The translations under genes were made by a program, and so were the position numbers. The notes below the pieces were generated by a model. It was not told the DNA's origin. It worked only from the letters and a program-made list of their open reading frames with translations, and ran no database searches. From Rhynchopus euleeides (lineage: Eukaryota; Euglenozoa; Diplonemea; Diplonemida; Diplonemidae), in NCBI GenBank assembly GCA_963210315.1, contig OY723243.1, positions 372,001 through 436,000 of the forward strand: DNA of 64,000 nucleotides, given 5' to 3'. Positions 9,191 to 20,349 of this stretch are shown one piece after another. Position 1 is the stretch's first letter; each line of letters starts with the position of its first letter.

Positions 9191-9967
9191 CCTCATCCCC
9201 CACTAGAAACACGCCTGCCTGTGGTCACGGAAAATGTGAAAAAACTGACCCAAAAACTGGCCCCCCTGGGGAGCCCGACAGCACCAGCCCAGACCTATTT
9301 CGTATGGTATGAAGCCCCGCAAATCTGGCATGTGGAGGAAAAAATCGGTGTCATCGAAGTGCGTGTCCTATCATAGGAGGAAGTCGGAGTGGATATACTG
9401 TTGATCTGAACTGAGCTTGGTTGTACGCCAAACTCGGGAGAACAAACCGAACGAATTATACCTGATGAATGAAAGGGCGGTGTGTCTGTATTCACAGACA
9501 CAGCAACAAGGCAAGGTAGACTGTGCGTGTCGCCCAAAGCGCTGCAAACTCTGTTTCGCTGTGCCAGACCTCTTGTCATAAATAACGCCCGATGTATGGT
9601 TGTCGTGAAAAATACACGAAGTGCCTGCAAACACGGAAACTAATACAAGACCGAGTCAATCACAAGAAAGAAGGACGCAACGAAAACTGGTGCCTTCGAA
9701 CCACCTGACAGCCTGCCGGGGATGCGAAGGGTCCCGCAAGGTGATTTCTCTCCCGAGTTGGCTGCTCCGAACCGTCAAAACAACAATACTGACCTGATGT
9801 TGATTCTAGCGGGGGCTTCTGCGAGAGGACACCCGCCTGCGGCTATTGGGTCTGATTGGGTCATGCATCTACACCTCGCTGTGCGTGCCAGCCTCACGCA
9901 TTCAACCCTACTAAACTAAGACAGGTGGGGCAATCGAAAGCCCAGAACCTGGGTCTCGTGGTATGCC
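9191..9967. other. No supported gene; 3' flank of the PP2C gene
   Basis: No frame with a recognisable domain was found on either strand, and no paired repeats. The PP2C stop codon lies at 9968-9970. Confidence 0.4.
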
Positions 9968-10973
9968 TCATGTTTCTAACGGCAGAATGACGATACCGAC
10001 GTTATCCTTCGTCCCAGCAGCAATGGCTTTGTTCAGGAGGACGCCTGCCAACCCTGTGTCAAGGGCCTCGCCTCGAGCATTCACAGCACTCGAACCGATC
10101 GACGTGCTCGAGGCAGACATTTCCGACACGCAGGAATACTCAGAGAACGAGAACAGGGAGCTATTACAGGGCAGGGGCCGGGGGCGTACCACATGGGGTT
10201 TATCCGGTGGCTGATTGGGAATGGGCTGCTGTCTGTCTGGCTCGGCCAGCAAGGCTTGGGCAACCTCTTCAGGGGTCATCACATCCCAGAGGCCGTCTGT
10301 GGCGACGACGAGGTAGGCGTCGTCGTCAGCCAGGCAGTACTCCGATACAGAGGGGGTGTGGCCGACGGCGCTGCCGGCCTGTATCAGGCCCAGGTTGCGG
10401 GTGACCCTGCACAGGCCGCCCACACGCAGCACCCCGCGCACCTCGTACACCTCCCCGCCCCTTGCCAGCACGGCGGCCTGCTCCGCCTTGTCCTCCACGT
10501 GGTGGTGCTGCGTCAGGCGCGTGCTCGCGCCACTGCTGCTGATGACGTAGGCGTGGCTGTCGCCCAGGTTTGCGACGTGGAGGCGCCGCCCAGACACGCA
10601 CACCGCCGTCAGCGTGGTGCCCGACTGCGAGTGTGTTGTAGCATGTGCCTCCTGCAGCAATGCCTGTGTCTGCGCCGCAGCCTGCTCCAGTGCGGTGGAA
10701 ACGTCCAGCCCGCGTGACAGCGCCTGCCCCAGCAGGAAGGGGTACATGTCGCGCACCGTCGATGCTGTGTCGTGTCCGCCGTGCCCGTCACACACACACG
10801 CCAGGAACATGTCTGCCGCACCCGCACCCGCACCCCCCACGTCGTAGTAGCTGCCAAAGTGTGGCACCGCCAGCAGGCGATCCTCGTTGCCTGGCTTCCC
10901 AGCAGCCGCACAGTCGAGCACAAACGCGCACCCATCCGACGACCCTTTGCTCGCAGCATTCATCATACATGGA
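9968..10973 (-). CDS. PP2C-type Ser/Thr phosphatase, catalytic part (3' piece of split gene)
   Basis: Encodes a metal-dependent protein phosphatase that removes phosphate from Ser/Thr. Counting from the in-frame ATG at 10966, the motifs are GNEDR (residues 26-30), CVCDGHGGH (57-65, metal-binding Asp), SGTTLTAV, VANLGDSHAYV, LTQHH, VATDGLWDVMTPEEV and GTKDNVGIVIL near the end. All metal ligands appear present. The usual C-terminal lobe holds a Ser-rich insertion (SLFSFSEYSCVSEMSASSTS). The frame continues upstream past the ATG into a 4-bp GTAC sequence, and beyond the inserted element it matches the frame ending at 13290, so the ATG is probably internal rather than the true start. Confidence 0.88.
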
Positions 10974-11249
10974 GTACGGCCTGACTCAGGCGTGGAGGGC
11001 CTGACTTCCCCTTGAGTTTCCCCTGACTTTAAAAGTCAGGCCAATTTTCAGAAATTTCGCCTGAGTCAGGGGAAAGTCAGGGGAAACTCAGGGGAAAATC
11101 CAGGGATTTTTTGCGGTGGATTCACGACTCACTGACGGCAATTCTTCATGGATTCACCCCCACACGAAGGCAAGTGCTGATGCATCGAGAGAAAAAGAAC
11201 CTATGAGGAGTGTCTTGCCCCGACCCATGTGCCCACCTGTGCCTCGGTG

Positions 11250-12647
11250 ATGGAGCTGGACGGTCTGCTGCGGAAGGACCCGGAGCAGCTGCGCGAGTGA
11301 AATCCCATAAGCGTATGGTACAACTTTCATTTGCCCATATGTGTATGGTTACCGACACCATACGTATATGGGCAAAAAAGTTTTTTGTAACCATACGTAG
11401 TAACGTAATGCCATTTTTGGTTGGAAAACTGGATTTTTCAGCCAGGTCCAGTCCCTACTCACCTGGACCCCACTTTCACCCCAATTGGAAATCTCCTGAC
11501 TGGCACCTGGACCCCACTTCCACACAAACCCACTGACTCCACTGATCTTGCACAGGCCAGAGAACCAAATTCCAAGTCCAGGGAAACTTCTCCTGAATTG
11601 TCAACCAAGCCAGTTTTCCAAGTTCTGTGACACCTTTCGGTCTCAGCTGGAGGTTCCAAGTTCTGGTGGATTTCAACCAAGTGTTGGCCAGTCCACCAAA
11701 ACTCTGGAACTTTTCAGAACTTTTTCATTGACTGAAAGTCCACCAGAACTTGAGAAATCTCAGTTTGATTGAAAATCCATCAGAACACTGCCTGAGGCCA
11801 GAATTTTGGTACTGACTGAAAAGTCCAGGATTGAGTGAAGATCCAGCAGAAATTTGGAATTTTTGGCTTTGGGCTGAAAAGTCCTGTGAAGCCTGAAATT
11901 CTGAGTTTTGGCTGGAAATCCACTGAAAATCTGGAAATTTTGGCTTCTGGGTGGAAATCCAGTGGAAGTCAGAAAATTCCTGAAAAAATGGCCAAACTCT
12001 TGTCGGGAAACATTTTTGCCCATATACGTATGGTGTTGGTAACCATACACATATGGGAAAGTAAAGTTTTTTGTAACCATACGTAATCCTGTAACCATAC
12101 GTATATGGGCATAAAAACTTTGTACCCATACGTATATGGGCATTGCCTCCAGCTGCGCACTGCCCTGGACACGGCGTTGACAACCTGGAAGGCTGCGTTT
12201 GACTTGCTCCATGCTTGTTCAGACCACACCCGCAACCTCTCCTGCCAACTCGCCAAGATGGTCCGGGAGTGCACGAAGGCCAGCACGGTGGTGCCAGCTG
12301 CGGTTCTTCGGGAGGCGTGGGAGACGTACGCCTGCCGCCAGGTGTTCGAGTCCGTGTGGGTGACGTCCCCGAATGTCCTGGCGGCCAGGAAATCGGCCAA
12401 GCTCCCCATCCCCAGTGTTGCCTCGTTGAGTGAGCTGTGGAAGAAGGGGCTCTGCAACGCGACTGTGGCGAAGGCGCTGGAGGAGTACCTGAACACCTCA
12501 CCGGATGATCTTAACAAGTGGTCACCGGTGGAGAATTGGACATGGAGATTATCCAAACAGCAACAGCAAACAAAGAAAAAGGCAATCGAGAAGAAGCCGT
12601 ACACCCCTCTTGCGTGCGAAAAATATGCCGCAGCGCCGGGTTTGTGA
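11250..12647 (+). pseudogene. Unknown ORF carried in the PP2C insertion, broken by a nested element
   Basis: Codons 1-15 (MELDGLLRKDPEQLR) occupy 11250-11294. The same frame resumes at 12159 (TALDTALTTWKAAFD) after the nested element 11295-12150 and one 8-bp duplication are removed, and runs to the stop ending at 12647. The product is about 178 residues, helical, with a Gln/Lys-rich tail. A second segment in another frame at 12630-12840 ends in SPADLTKWDVLGIAT, resembling SPDDLNKWSPVENW here, so two related repeats may have existed. The frame upstream of the ATG is open from 11181. No family recognised. Confidence 0.6.
11295..12150. mobile_element. hAT-like non-autonomous element (8-bp duplication)
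   Basis: Flanked by agctgcgc at 11287-11294 and 12151-12158. The ends are imperfect inverted repeats (cccataagcgtatgg against cccatatacgtatggg), and several inverted copies of the word cccatatacgtatgg lie near both ends. The interrupted reading frame closes exactly when the element and one duplication are removed, which supports the boundaries. Confidence 0.75.
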
Positions 12648-13289
12648 AGCTTCTGGTTGCACGTTTACTCCGACGGTCAATACATTCGACGCATCGAAGC
12701 CGTGCAAAGCAGGCATCCCTGCTGCTGAACTCATCGAGTGCCTCGATCATCACAACAGCCCAGCAGACTTGACCAAATGGGATGTTTTGGGAATAGCGAC
12801 CTCCAGCTTGGTGTACAGGACGACCAGGCCGTGGCGTGCACACTTTTTGAAAGGAGTGGGAAGGGTGGTGGGTGTGGGGGTGGATTCTTTTGAAAAAAAA
12901 ACCCCATTGAAAATTCCTGCTGCCTCACCCCCTGAACCCCAAGCACCTCATTTCTGTAAGTACTTGCTTCGCCAGCCGCAACTCACACCACACAGCACTC
13001 ACCATGCCACCACCCCGTCAGGTTCTCACATCACAGGGTTGGGAACACTCCAAGGAATATCAGGGGAAAGTCAAGAAAGAGTCAGGCCAAAAATTTTGCC
13101 TGACTGGCCTGAGTTTCCCCTGACTACATTTTTTTCGCCTGAGTTTCCCCTGACTTTTGCGTTTGCTTGACTCAGCCTGAGTTTCCCCTGACTTCGCCTG
13201 ACTAGGTCAAAAGTCAGGGGAAACTCGGGGGAAACTCAGGGGAAACTCAGGCGGCCAGCGGGGCCCCGAAATCTTGCCTGACTCAGGCC

Positions 13290-14101
13290 GTACGGGATGT
13301 ATGATTCATGATCTCCCGCACAGCAGGCCTCAGCGCTTCACCCAGGCACCCGATGTCCATCGTCGCCCGTGCGCCTCCAGCCAGCGCCTCGATGCGTGGA
13401 GTGCCCAGCGCAACTCTGCGGATCTGCGACAGCTGCTGCGCCGACAGCACCTCTAGTGACACACCCACTGTCGGCAGCAGCGTGTGCAGCACATGCGCCA
13501 GACACCGCCCTTCCAGCTGGCTCACCCCAAAGTCATGCACATTCCGCGGCCTCTCTGGAAGGGCCCGCTTCTCAGACTGCAAGGACGACGTGAGCCTGTG
13601 TGATGAGGGCACCCGACGCGCAGACACAACATCCGAGGAGGGACCCTTGGGCGGCACCGGCAACAGGGGATCAGAACCTGCAATAAACTCTGCCAGCTCC
13701 AACCCCGGATCTTCAGCGAGGCCCAGCACGTCGATGGAGAACGGGGTGGCGTCTTCGTCAGGCACGTCACACATCACCTGCGTACTCGCCAAACCCGTCG
13801 ACACCGCTGACCACCTGCACCTGCTCCCTCGCGGGGGAAGCGTTCCTCTGGAGTCGTCGCTCGACCCAGGCACTCCAGATGACCCGATGGAGTAGGTCGG
13901 GGTTCCGACATACCCGAGCCCGCTCGGTGTCAACGGGGTCCCAACCATCACAGTCGTGCTGTTCGCCAAGGAGCGGCGGCTGTCATCGAACTTGCTGCCG
14001 TGGCAATCGGCATCACCCCCCCGCTTCTCTCTCTGGCCCGACAAGACCGGCTGCAGCACAGGGCCAAGGGGGGGCAGCACTTCCACTGCCTTATTCGGCA
14101 T
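13290..14101 (-). CDS. N-terminal extension of the split PP2C phosphatase gene
   Basis: The frame starts at the ATG 14101-14099 (MPNKAVEVL) and encodes about 270 residues before the inserted element. The first 150 residues are Ser/Thr/Pro/Gly-rich and disordered-looking (for example TPLTPSGLGYVGTPTYS). The rest is helical, with SLEVLSAQQLSQIRRVA and LGEALRPAVREIMNHT next to the junction. With the element in place this frame ends in TGA inside the inverted repeat. Joined across the GTAC duplication, it continues in frame into the phosphatase domain. An upstream in-frame Met at 14188 precedes a low-complexity Gly run and is less likely as start. No known domain in the extension. Confidence 0.7.
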
Positions 14102-14629
14102 GCCCCCACCACCACCCCTGTGTTGAGCGGTGTGCAGTCGGGGGGTGATGACACAGCAAAGCCAAAAAGGCACAGCATCGCGCAGCAAGCAAAGACACCC
14201 AACCTAACGCGCCCTCTCTCTCTGTCTGGGAGCTTCAGTGCCTCAGGAAGGAAGCTGCAGAGGGCAATCCCATGCATGGCAATGCAAGGGTTGCCCCTCC
14301 TCGGGTCTCGCCTTTGTTTGCCATCCGCGGGCGAGCGGGGTATGGGCAATCGATGCGGTATATAAACCCAAGAGTTCTGCCCGGTTTCCTGAGAACACAA
14401 AAAATAACCTCCCCCCCCCCCCCCAGGCGTAGTCATAAGCCGGTGCCCGGGCCCCGGACATTTTCTCGGATTTTTCTAAAGGGAGATTTTGGCCCGAAAA
14501 CCCGGGGCCGGGGGTAAATACCCCCTTTTCTTATGACTACCACTGCCCCCCCCCCCACCACCACCACCACCACGGGGAGAGGCGGACATATCCAGAGCGC
14601 GCAACAGAACGAAGGTCCCCGCTCGGCAC
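14102..14629. other. Intergenic region with a short inverted-repeat element
   Basis: Between divergently unrelated minus-strand genes. It contains a poly-C run (14410-14424), a short TIR unit 14429-14540 whose ends are gtagtcataag and cttatgactac enclosing a GC-rich hairpin, and a ccaccacc microsatellite near 14555. The cttatgac word also marks the ends of the element at 21130-24285. Confidence 0.6.
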
Positions 14630-16555
14630 TCACAAGACATCGCAGAGGCAGGTCGCCATGACGAGCTCCTCTGCCTCCTCGTCGATGATGAGGCTCCGCA
14701 GGAGGCTTTGCAGCAAATCCCGCAGCGCGTTGGCATGCGCCGCCTCGCTGGACACAAGGGAGTTGTGTATCCTCACCAGCACAGACACAACCCCCTTGTG
14801 TGCGAACTGCCGCTTGATGTCGGGGGACAGGGAGAACAGCGACAGCGACACGAGGGTCAGATGATCGTCCGACGTGTCGCTGACCGCCCTGTCCACCAGG
14901 AGGTCGGTTCCCCCGAGCCGTACGATGGTCGCCCTATCTTGCTCGCTCTTCGAGCAGCTGACGATGAGCTGCACGACATGCCCCCGCAGCGCGCTGCTCT
15001 GCGTCGAGGTGGCAACCTCCAGCAGCGCAGGCAGCACATCCCTGAGGATGACATCCCGCCTGCTGTGCGACAGGTAGTTGCTGCATTCCGCTATCTTGGT
15101 GCACAGCTCGGCGTTGAGCCTGTTGCCCCGCAGGATACGCGCCATGCACTGCATAGGGACATCCTGCAGCAGCAGGGGCACCTCCATGACAGGCAGGAGG
15201 TGTGACACCGCACTGAGGACAGGCATGAGCAGCTCGGCGCAGTCTTCGTAGCGCATCATCGTTTCGACGAGGGTGTCGCAGCTGTCGGGCATCAGCAGGC
15301 CCCGCGCCTCCTCGTCGCAGACGCACTGCAGCACAGCCTCTGCCGCAGCGACGAGGACCTCAAGCGTGGTGTCGCGCCGCGACAGAAGGTCGAAGAGCAT
15401 GGCCTGCCCTGAGAAGAGGAGCGACAGGCAGGAACCTGCCGTGGCGCACACCACGCTGATGCAGCCCAGCAGCTCCACCACGACAGGCCCGTTCAGCACC
15501 CGGGCCTTTGTGACGGAGGTGACGGAGGTGACCAGGATCTGCACGGCGTGGCACTTTGTGAGGGCCTCGGCGCAGCCGCCGACGTTTAGGCACAGCTTTT
15601 TGACGCAGGAGTAGAGCTTGCCGACGCTGGCGATGCTGTCGCGCACGGCGCTGACGGAGCGGAGGAGGAGGGCCACGCCGTTGAGGCGCAGCACCTCGCG
15701 CGCCGTGGTGACGTAGTCACATAGGGGCTCCAGAGCCTCTGCCGCCGCGTCGATGTTCTCCGCGCGGTGGGGCACACCGCGCAGCTGCAACAGATGCAGG
15801 CAGGCTTCGACACAGCCGCTCTTCAGGAGGAGGTCGGCGGTGCCCTCACAGGCGAGCTTTCCCAGTGCACGCACAGCTTCGATCTGCAGCATCGGGTCTT
15901 CGTCCTCCTTGCTGGCCCGCATGATGCCATACACCACATCGACAAGGCCTGGCACGGCACCCAGGCAGGTCGTGTTGTCGGGGTCGACACAAAGAGCGCG
16001 GATGCCTGCCAGGACACCGCGTGACAGGGCCTTGTCGCTGTAGGTGAGGGTGTTGGTTGCGAGCTCGCTGATCAGCTCCACCATCTTGCACTCCTTGAGC
16101 AGCGTGCAGTAGTGCTGCGCAGCAACGCGGGCCGCGGTGCGGCGCTGCCGCACATCCTCCAGCGTCAGGGAGGAGAGTTCCTGTGCGCTGCGCCGCGACA
16201 GCAGCGCCTCCTCGTGGAGGGAGGGGGTGCAGAACTTCAGCAGCACCTCGGCGGCATAGCAGATGTAGGCACTCTCGTGTTTGAAGCGGTGGATGGTGTG
16301 GCAGACCCACTGGATGGTCTCATCGTTCACCACCATAGGTGCGCTGCGCAGGTAATTCAAACGCTTTGTGTGGGTTTCGAGGTCGTAGCAGTAGTGGCCT
16401 AACGCAGACATGCCCAGGTCGTCTGTCGGATGCCTCGTGGGCAACAGCATCACGCCAGACGTCTCCGAGAGGTACACCGCATCCTCAGGTGCATGCGCGG
16501 CTGCCGCTCGGAGGCGTGTCAGGACCACATCGATCTGGTCCGGTCTCTGGCTCAT
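14630..16555 (-). CDS. Armadillo-type helical repeat protein
   Basis: A 641-residue protein from the ATG at 16555 (MSQRPDQID). From about residue 90 on, it is built of leucine-rich paired helices typical of ARM/HEAT folds, for example MLQIEAVRALGKLACEG and DTTLEVLVAAAEAVLQ, with conserved small residues at helix turns. Such proteins are scaffolds that bind peptides or other proteins; no partner or enzyme domain is visible. The frame is open further upstream to 16753, but that extension (PRHIIQ...PPRLHPTPTT) has the composition of leader DNA, so the internal ATG is preferred. No introns are needed. Identity beyond the fold is not claimed. Confidence 0.8.
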   Translation of the reverse strand: MSQRPDQIDVVLTRLRAAAAHAPEDAVYLSETSGVMLLPTRHPTDDLGMSALGHYCYDLETHTKRLNYLRSAPMVVNDETIQWVCHTIHRFKHESAYICYAAEVLLKFCTPSLHEEALLSRRSAQELSSLTLEDVRQRRTAARVAAQHYCTLLKECKMVELISELATNTLTYSDKALSRGVLAGIRALCVDPDNTTCLGAVPGLVDVVYGIMRASKEDEDPMLQIEAVRALGKLACEGTADLLLKSGCVEACLHLLQLRGVPHRAENIDAAAEALEPLCDYVTTAREVLRLNGVALLLRSVSAVRDSIASVGKLYSCVKKLCLNVGGCAEALTKCHAVQILVTSVTSVTKARVLNGPVVVELLGCISVVCATAGSCLSLLFSGQAMLFDLLSRRDTTLEVLVAAAEAVLQCVCDEEARGLLMPDSCDTLVETMMRYEDCAELLMPVLSAVSHLLPVMEVPLLLQDVPMQCMARILRGNRLNAELCTKIAECSNYLSHSRRDVILRDVLPALLEVATSTQSSALRGHVVQLIVSCSKSEQDRATIVRLGGTDLLVDRAVSDTSDDHLTLVSLSLFSLSPDIKRQFAHKGVVSVLVRIHNSLVSSEAAHANALRDLLQSLLRSLIIDEEAEELVMATCLCDVL

Positions 16556-17578
16556 CTGATCCTGGGTGGTTGTGTCAGCAGCCCCTCCCCCTGCCGGACC
16601 CGGTGGGGATTGAGGGGTGTCACAGGCACATCGGGCTGGTGCCGTCCTGAAGGTGGTGGGGGTGGGGTGCAAACGAGGTGGGATGTGTGGGTCCTGACAA
16701 AAGAAAAGCCGGCTTTGGATAATATGGCGGGGATGAGGAATGAGGAGGGGCATGCCAAGGGTGGCGTGCCCAGTGGGTTCATAATGTTCAGTTCTTCGCG
16801 TGATCCCTGCGGCTAACCTGAAGAGAAGTCCAGGCGAGACATGATGCAGCCCAATAACCTAATCGTTCAACCAACGATTCCATCCAGGCAGTTCGTGTAT
16901 CCCATTGCGGAAGAGGTTGTCAATCGAGGAGACCTGCGGAGTCCTGCACAACCGGTTTTGCACACCGGACAACATCATCGAACGCCACAACGACACAGCG
17001 ATGCGCGCAATTCCTTCATGGGGTTTGATATGCTGAATCACTCGGCACCTAATACAGGCCAATCCCTTGTATGTATTCACCTCGGCAGGGGCAGACACTT
17101 CCATCACTTCAAGCCTGAGTTGCAGTTCAACAATCACTTCCAAGGGGACTGATAAGAGCTTCCTCGGGCAAACCTGAAGAGAAGTCCAGGAGGGGGAGGG
17201 GTGGCAGGTAGCCCAGCCGGTTCTCCTACACCTCCGCAGTCCAGATGATCTGCACGCGGCAACCCCGGTGTCTTCTTTTTGACCCAGACTCACCTGAAAA
17301 ACGCACAAGAGACAGTTTATACGTCCCCGAAGGCATTAAATGCCATTTAGAGAGCTCGAAAACACACGACACAAGGAGACGGGGGCAGAGCGAGCGGGGG
17401 GGGGGGGCCCTTTCGGCATGAGGCGAGAAACGGGGTGAAGGAAGAACAAGAAAGAGAGAGAGGCGGCCTTCACTGGATTCTGTAAGGGTCCGGCAATTCT
17501 CCGGCGATCCAGTTATTTTTCTCGCAAGAAAAGGAGAAGCATAATCTGCCAAAAAAAAATATAGATTATCCTCAGGAT
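16556..17578. other. Intergenic; 20-bp direct repeats and ambiguous short ORFs
   Basis: A direct repeat, aacctgaagagaagtccagg, lies at 16815-16834 and 17171-17190, 356 bp apart. Between them both strands are open for about 100 codons (plus 16841-17152, minus 16859-17308), and I cannot tell which, if either, is coded. A poly-G run follows at about 17397. The segment ends at the ctcaggat target duplication of the next element. Confidence 0.45.
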
Positions 17579-19412
17579 CAGGGTAAAAGATAGGGTTCCG
17601 GGCTGCGCGCCGAAAACCGGGGGTAATCGGGGGTAAAATTTCAGCCATTTCCCCAAATGGAAGGGCTTTCCCTTCCCACAACACCCCACCCCACGCCACT
17701 CAACTGGGATGGGCAGGGTGGCTCCTCTGCGGGGGCCGCTGCCAGGTCCGAAAGGAGCGCGCTCCTTCTTGGCGCCAACGCGAAGGAGCCAGTCGATGAG
17801 AAAGGCGTTCGGGAGAGCGCGGTGGTGTTGAAAGCACCGCAGGTTGCCCTTGCAGACTTGGTTCTGGGCAGGCACAGGCCACATGGGGGGTCTGGGGGGC
17901 GGAGCCCCCCAGCCGCCGGAGGCCACGGTAGCGAACAGCTGATTCTGCTCCATAGTCGCACGCCGCATGTAGTCAACGTGCACCTTGTGCTCAACAGGTT
18001 CATCGGGCAAACGCCTGGGGCAGGGCACTGTGCTCTTGGCCCCGGCCTCCTCTGGCCAAAAAGTACCCTGGAATAGTACCCGGACAGAATCTCGGAAAAA
18101 TCCCGGTGAAAAAAAAAAGAGGCACCCCCGGCAGGGCTGTTCCTAACTGGGGGGCTTGTTCCCCACTTTCAGGATTCTGAACTTTTTTTCTAAGAATTTT
18201 TGTAAGGGGAAAAAAAGTTTTTTTCTAAGAATTTTGTTAGGGGATTTTTTTCTAAGGTTGTTTCGCAGAGGAAAAAACTTTTTCTAAGTTTTCCCCAGTC
18301 GACAGGGCGCGCACAAGGATGGAAGGGAAGTCTGTCCCACGTACCGTTCGCCTTGCTGGCCAACTGGAGAGCCAGACGTTCACTACCGTGGCCTCCGGCG
18401 GCTGGGGGGCTCCGCCCCCCAGACCCCCCTGTGGCGTACGTCTCGTACTCAAGTCCTTCGAATCCCATCAGGTCGGGGTCCAACCACTCCAGTCGCCTCT
18501 GAGGACGCAGCCAACTCGCACAGAATCTGTACGCCCACACGAACAGATGTTCGCTACCGTGGCCTCCGGCGGCTGGGGGGCACCGCCCCCCAGACCCCCC
18601 ATGTAGCGTGTGCCCGTCCATCTATCTCACTTCCCCGGGTACAGTGCAGCGTAGGAGGTCAGCGCCGCATCCATGAAGCGCTTCTTCGAAGCCTGACTGA
18701 CATCGGACAGGAGGTCGGGCTTCCCCACCTGGGAGGTACACTTGCCGCGTTCGCGACATGCGTGACACGCGACACGCTACCTGAAACGTGAGTGTGCCTT
18801 GCTAACACGGGCATTTCAACGGTCTGCCGACGACCGTTCCCCAAACCAGTAAACCAGCAGTTTTGGAAAATTGGAGAGATCACCCTACTGCGCTGAATAT
18901 GGTGCGCACCACTGCAAAAATCCCCGGGAGCTTTTGGGCTTTCAGACCTGAAGGGGCCAGCAGGTGGGTGGCGTCGGGGAGTGGCAGCTTTGTAACTGTC
19001 CTCCAGCTGCTGGCATGTCCAGCCCCGCGAGAGTGCCAAGGTGTATTGAGTCCCTGCGGATCACAACCCCCGATGAGAACGAGTGCCAGATGATCCTCAT
19101 TCATTTTCAGCTGTAACGCGCATGAGGGGCACTCTCTGCCGCAAGCATCTCTGGGCATCACTCGAGAGCTGTCAATGATGACGCGGAGAGAAATCCGAGA
19201 AAAAGTCCCGCCTGACGGGCACGCGCCTGGAAACTGTGGGGGGGCGAGCAAAAAATCCCTTGTAAAAATTCTTAGAAAAAACCTGGTTCCCCGACCCAAA
19301 AAACCTGGAAAAAGGGCTCGTTCCCCGCCCAGGCCTGACCCCCGGTTTTTCGGGGCAAAATCTCAAAAACCGGGGCTAAGCCCCGTTTTTCATAACAGTA
19401 TCTTAAACACTG
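17579..19412. mobile_element. hAT-like element X, copy A, interrupted by element Y
   Basis: Ends cagggtaaaagatagggtt and, on the other strand, cagtgtttaagatactgtt are similar inverted termini. The 8-bp duplication ctcaggat flanks it at 17571-17578 and 19413-19420. Sequence 17579-18131 plus 19346-19412 matches the uninterrupted copy at 53388-54177. No transposase; non-autonomous. It includes one copy of the GC hairpin motif at about 17885-17930. Confidence 0.9.
18132..19337. mobile_element. hAT-like element Y, copy 1, nested in X
   Basis: Starts cagggctgttcct and ends ...caggcctg. The 8-bp duplication acccccgg flanks it (18124-18131, 19338-19345), and the empty site survives in X copy B near 54103. 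Subterminal inverted words ttcttagaaaaaa lie near both ends. Two inverted copies of the GC hairpin motif lie at about 18385-18430 and 18563-18602. It is almost identical to 28142-29318 apart from small indels, including about 33 bp near 19108. Confidence 0.9.
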
Positions 19413-20349
19413 CTCAGGATCCCCGCCGCAGGAGTGTATATGTGAATGATCATGTGACACAAAGTCTCTCCGCAAACCACCCCGCGGCCTTGCTGTTCCA
19501 AGAGGGCGGGAGAGGGGGGTGGGGTGGGGAAGGGGCAGGGTGCAGGACGTGTGGCATGTCCCCATACGGCATGGCTTCTTCGTAACTCCCCCCCTCTCCA
19601 CCGGGTCCACCAACGGGGCGGGGGGGATGGGTCTAATACTCTTGCAAGCAAACCAGCCCCGCTTGTCTCTTTGGTGATATACACCAGTTAACTTCCCTCC
19701 CCCCATCCCCTCCCCCACCACCACCACCACCAACAGAGGCACGCCCTCATGCTCCGGTGTGACAGGAAGGGTTGTGTTCGGAACGGGTGGTTGTCCAAAA
19801 GTAGGTACATAAACTTTATGGTGTTGCTGAAAGGCCCAAATTGCGTAGTTCGTGCGTAGTTTTGCGTAGTTTGTGCGTACATTGTGCATAAGCAATAATG
19901 CCACTTTTTTATTCTCTCCTGTGGGAAACACGCTACCTCCAATACAGAGCCCAGACTGCACCAACACTACCACCGGCCTCGTCCCAGACCTTGTGGTGCC
20001 CATTTCCTGATGTAGGGGGCCTCCATGTATCCCAAATATCCACCCAGGCCCTCTGGTTTGCAGGAAGTCATCCTTCTGACTGCTGCGGAAGGACCTGTCT
20101 CTGGAGGCCCTAGGAGCCTGGCTCGAGACTCACCAAACTAGGTTGTCCGAAGTCTCGAACGTCGGAAGACACATCAGTCAGCCCTCGCCCAGCTGCAGCG
20201 TTTGTTTGTCTGTACCTGGGACCAACAGATGACAACGCACCCTCAAGACAAGCCATAGAATGGGCTTACTTGACAGTGGCTGAAGGCTAAGGACACTGCC
20301 TGCGAAACCCCTTATCACTACAGAGCCGAGATTGTCCCAAAACGCCCCC

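Larger units (their letters stand above)
10978..13289. mobile_element. 2.3-kb TIR element inside the PP2C gene (possible intron)
   Basis: The ends are inverted copies of ggcctgactcaggc, flanked by the 4-bp duplication GTAC (10974-10977 and 13290-13293). Subterminal arrays of cctgagtttcccctgac and its complement fill 11005-11100 and 13050-13260. Removing the element plus one GTAC joins two coding segments in frame (606 codons from ATG to stop). On the gene strand the element also offers GT in the duplication as donor and a CAG in the far inverted repeat as acceptor; splicing there keeps the frame and adds one codon. The interior carries an ORF (11250-12647) and a nested element. Confidence 0.8.

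Noticed and set aside
16841..17308. Overlapping 100-150-codon frames on both strands
   Set aside because: No motif and no way to choose a strand; only mentioned under the intergenic entry.
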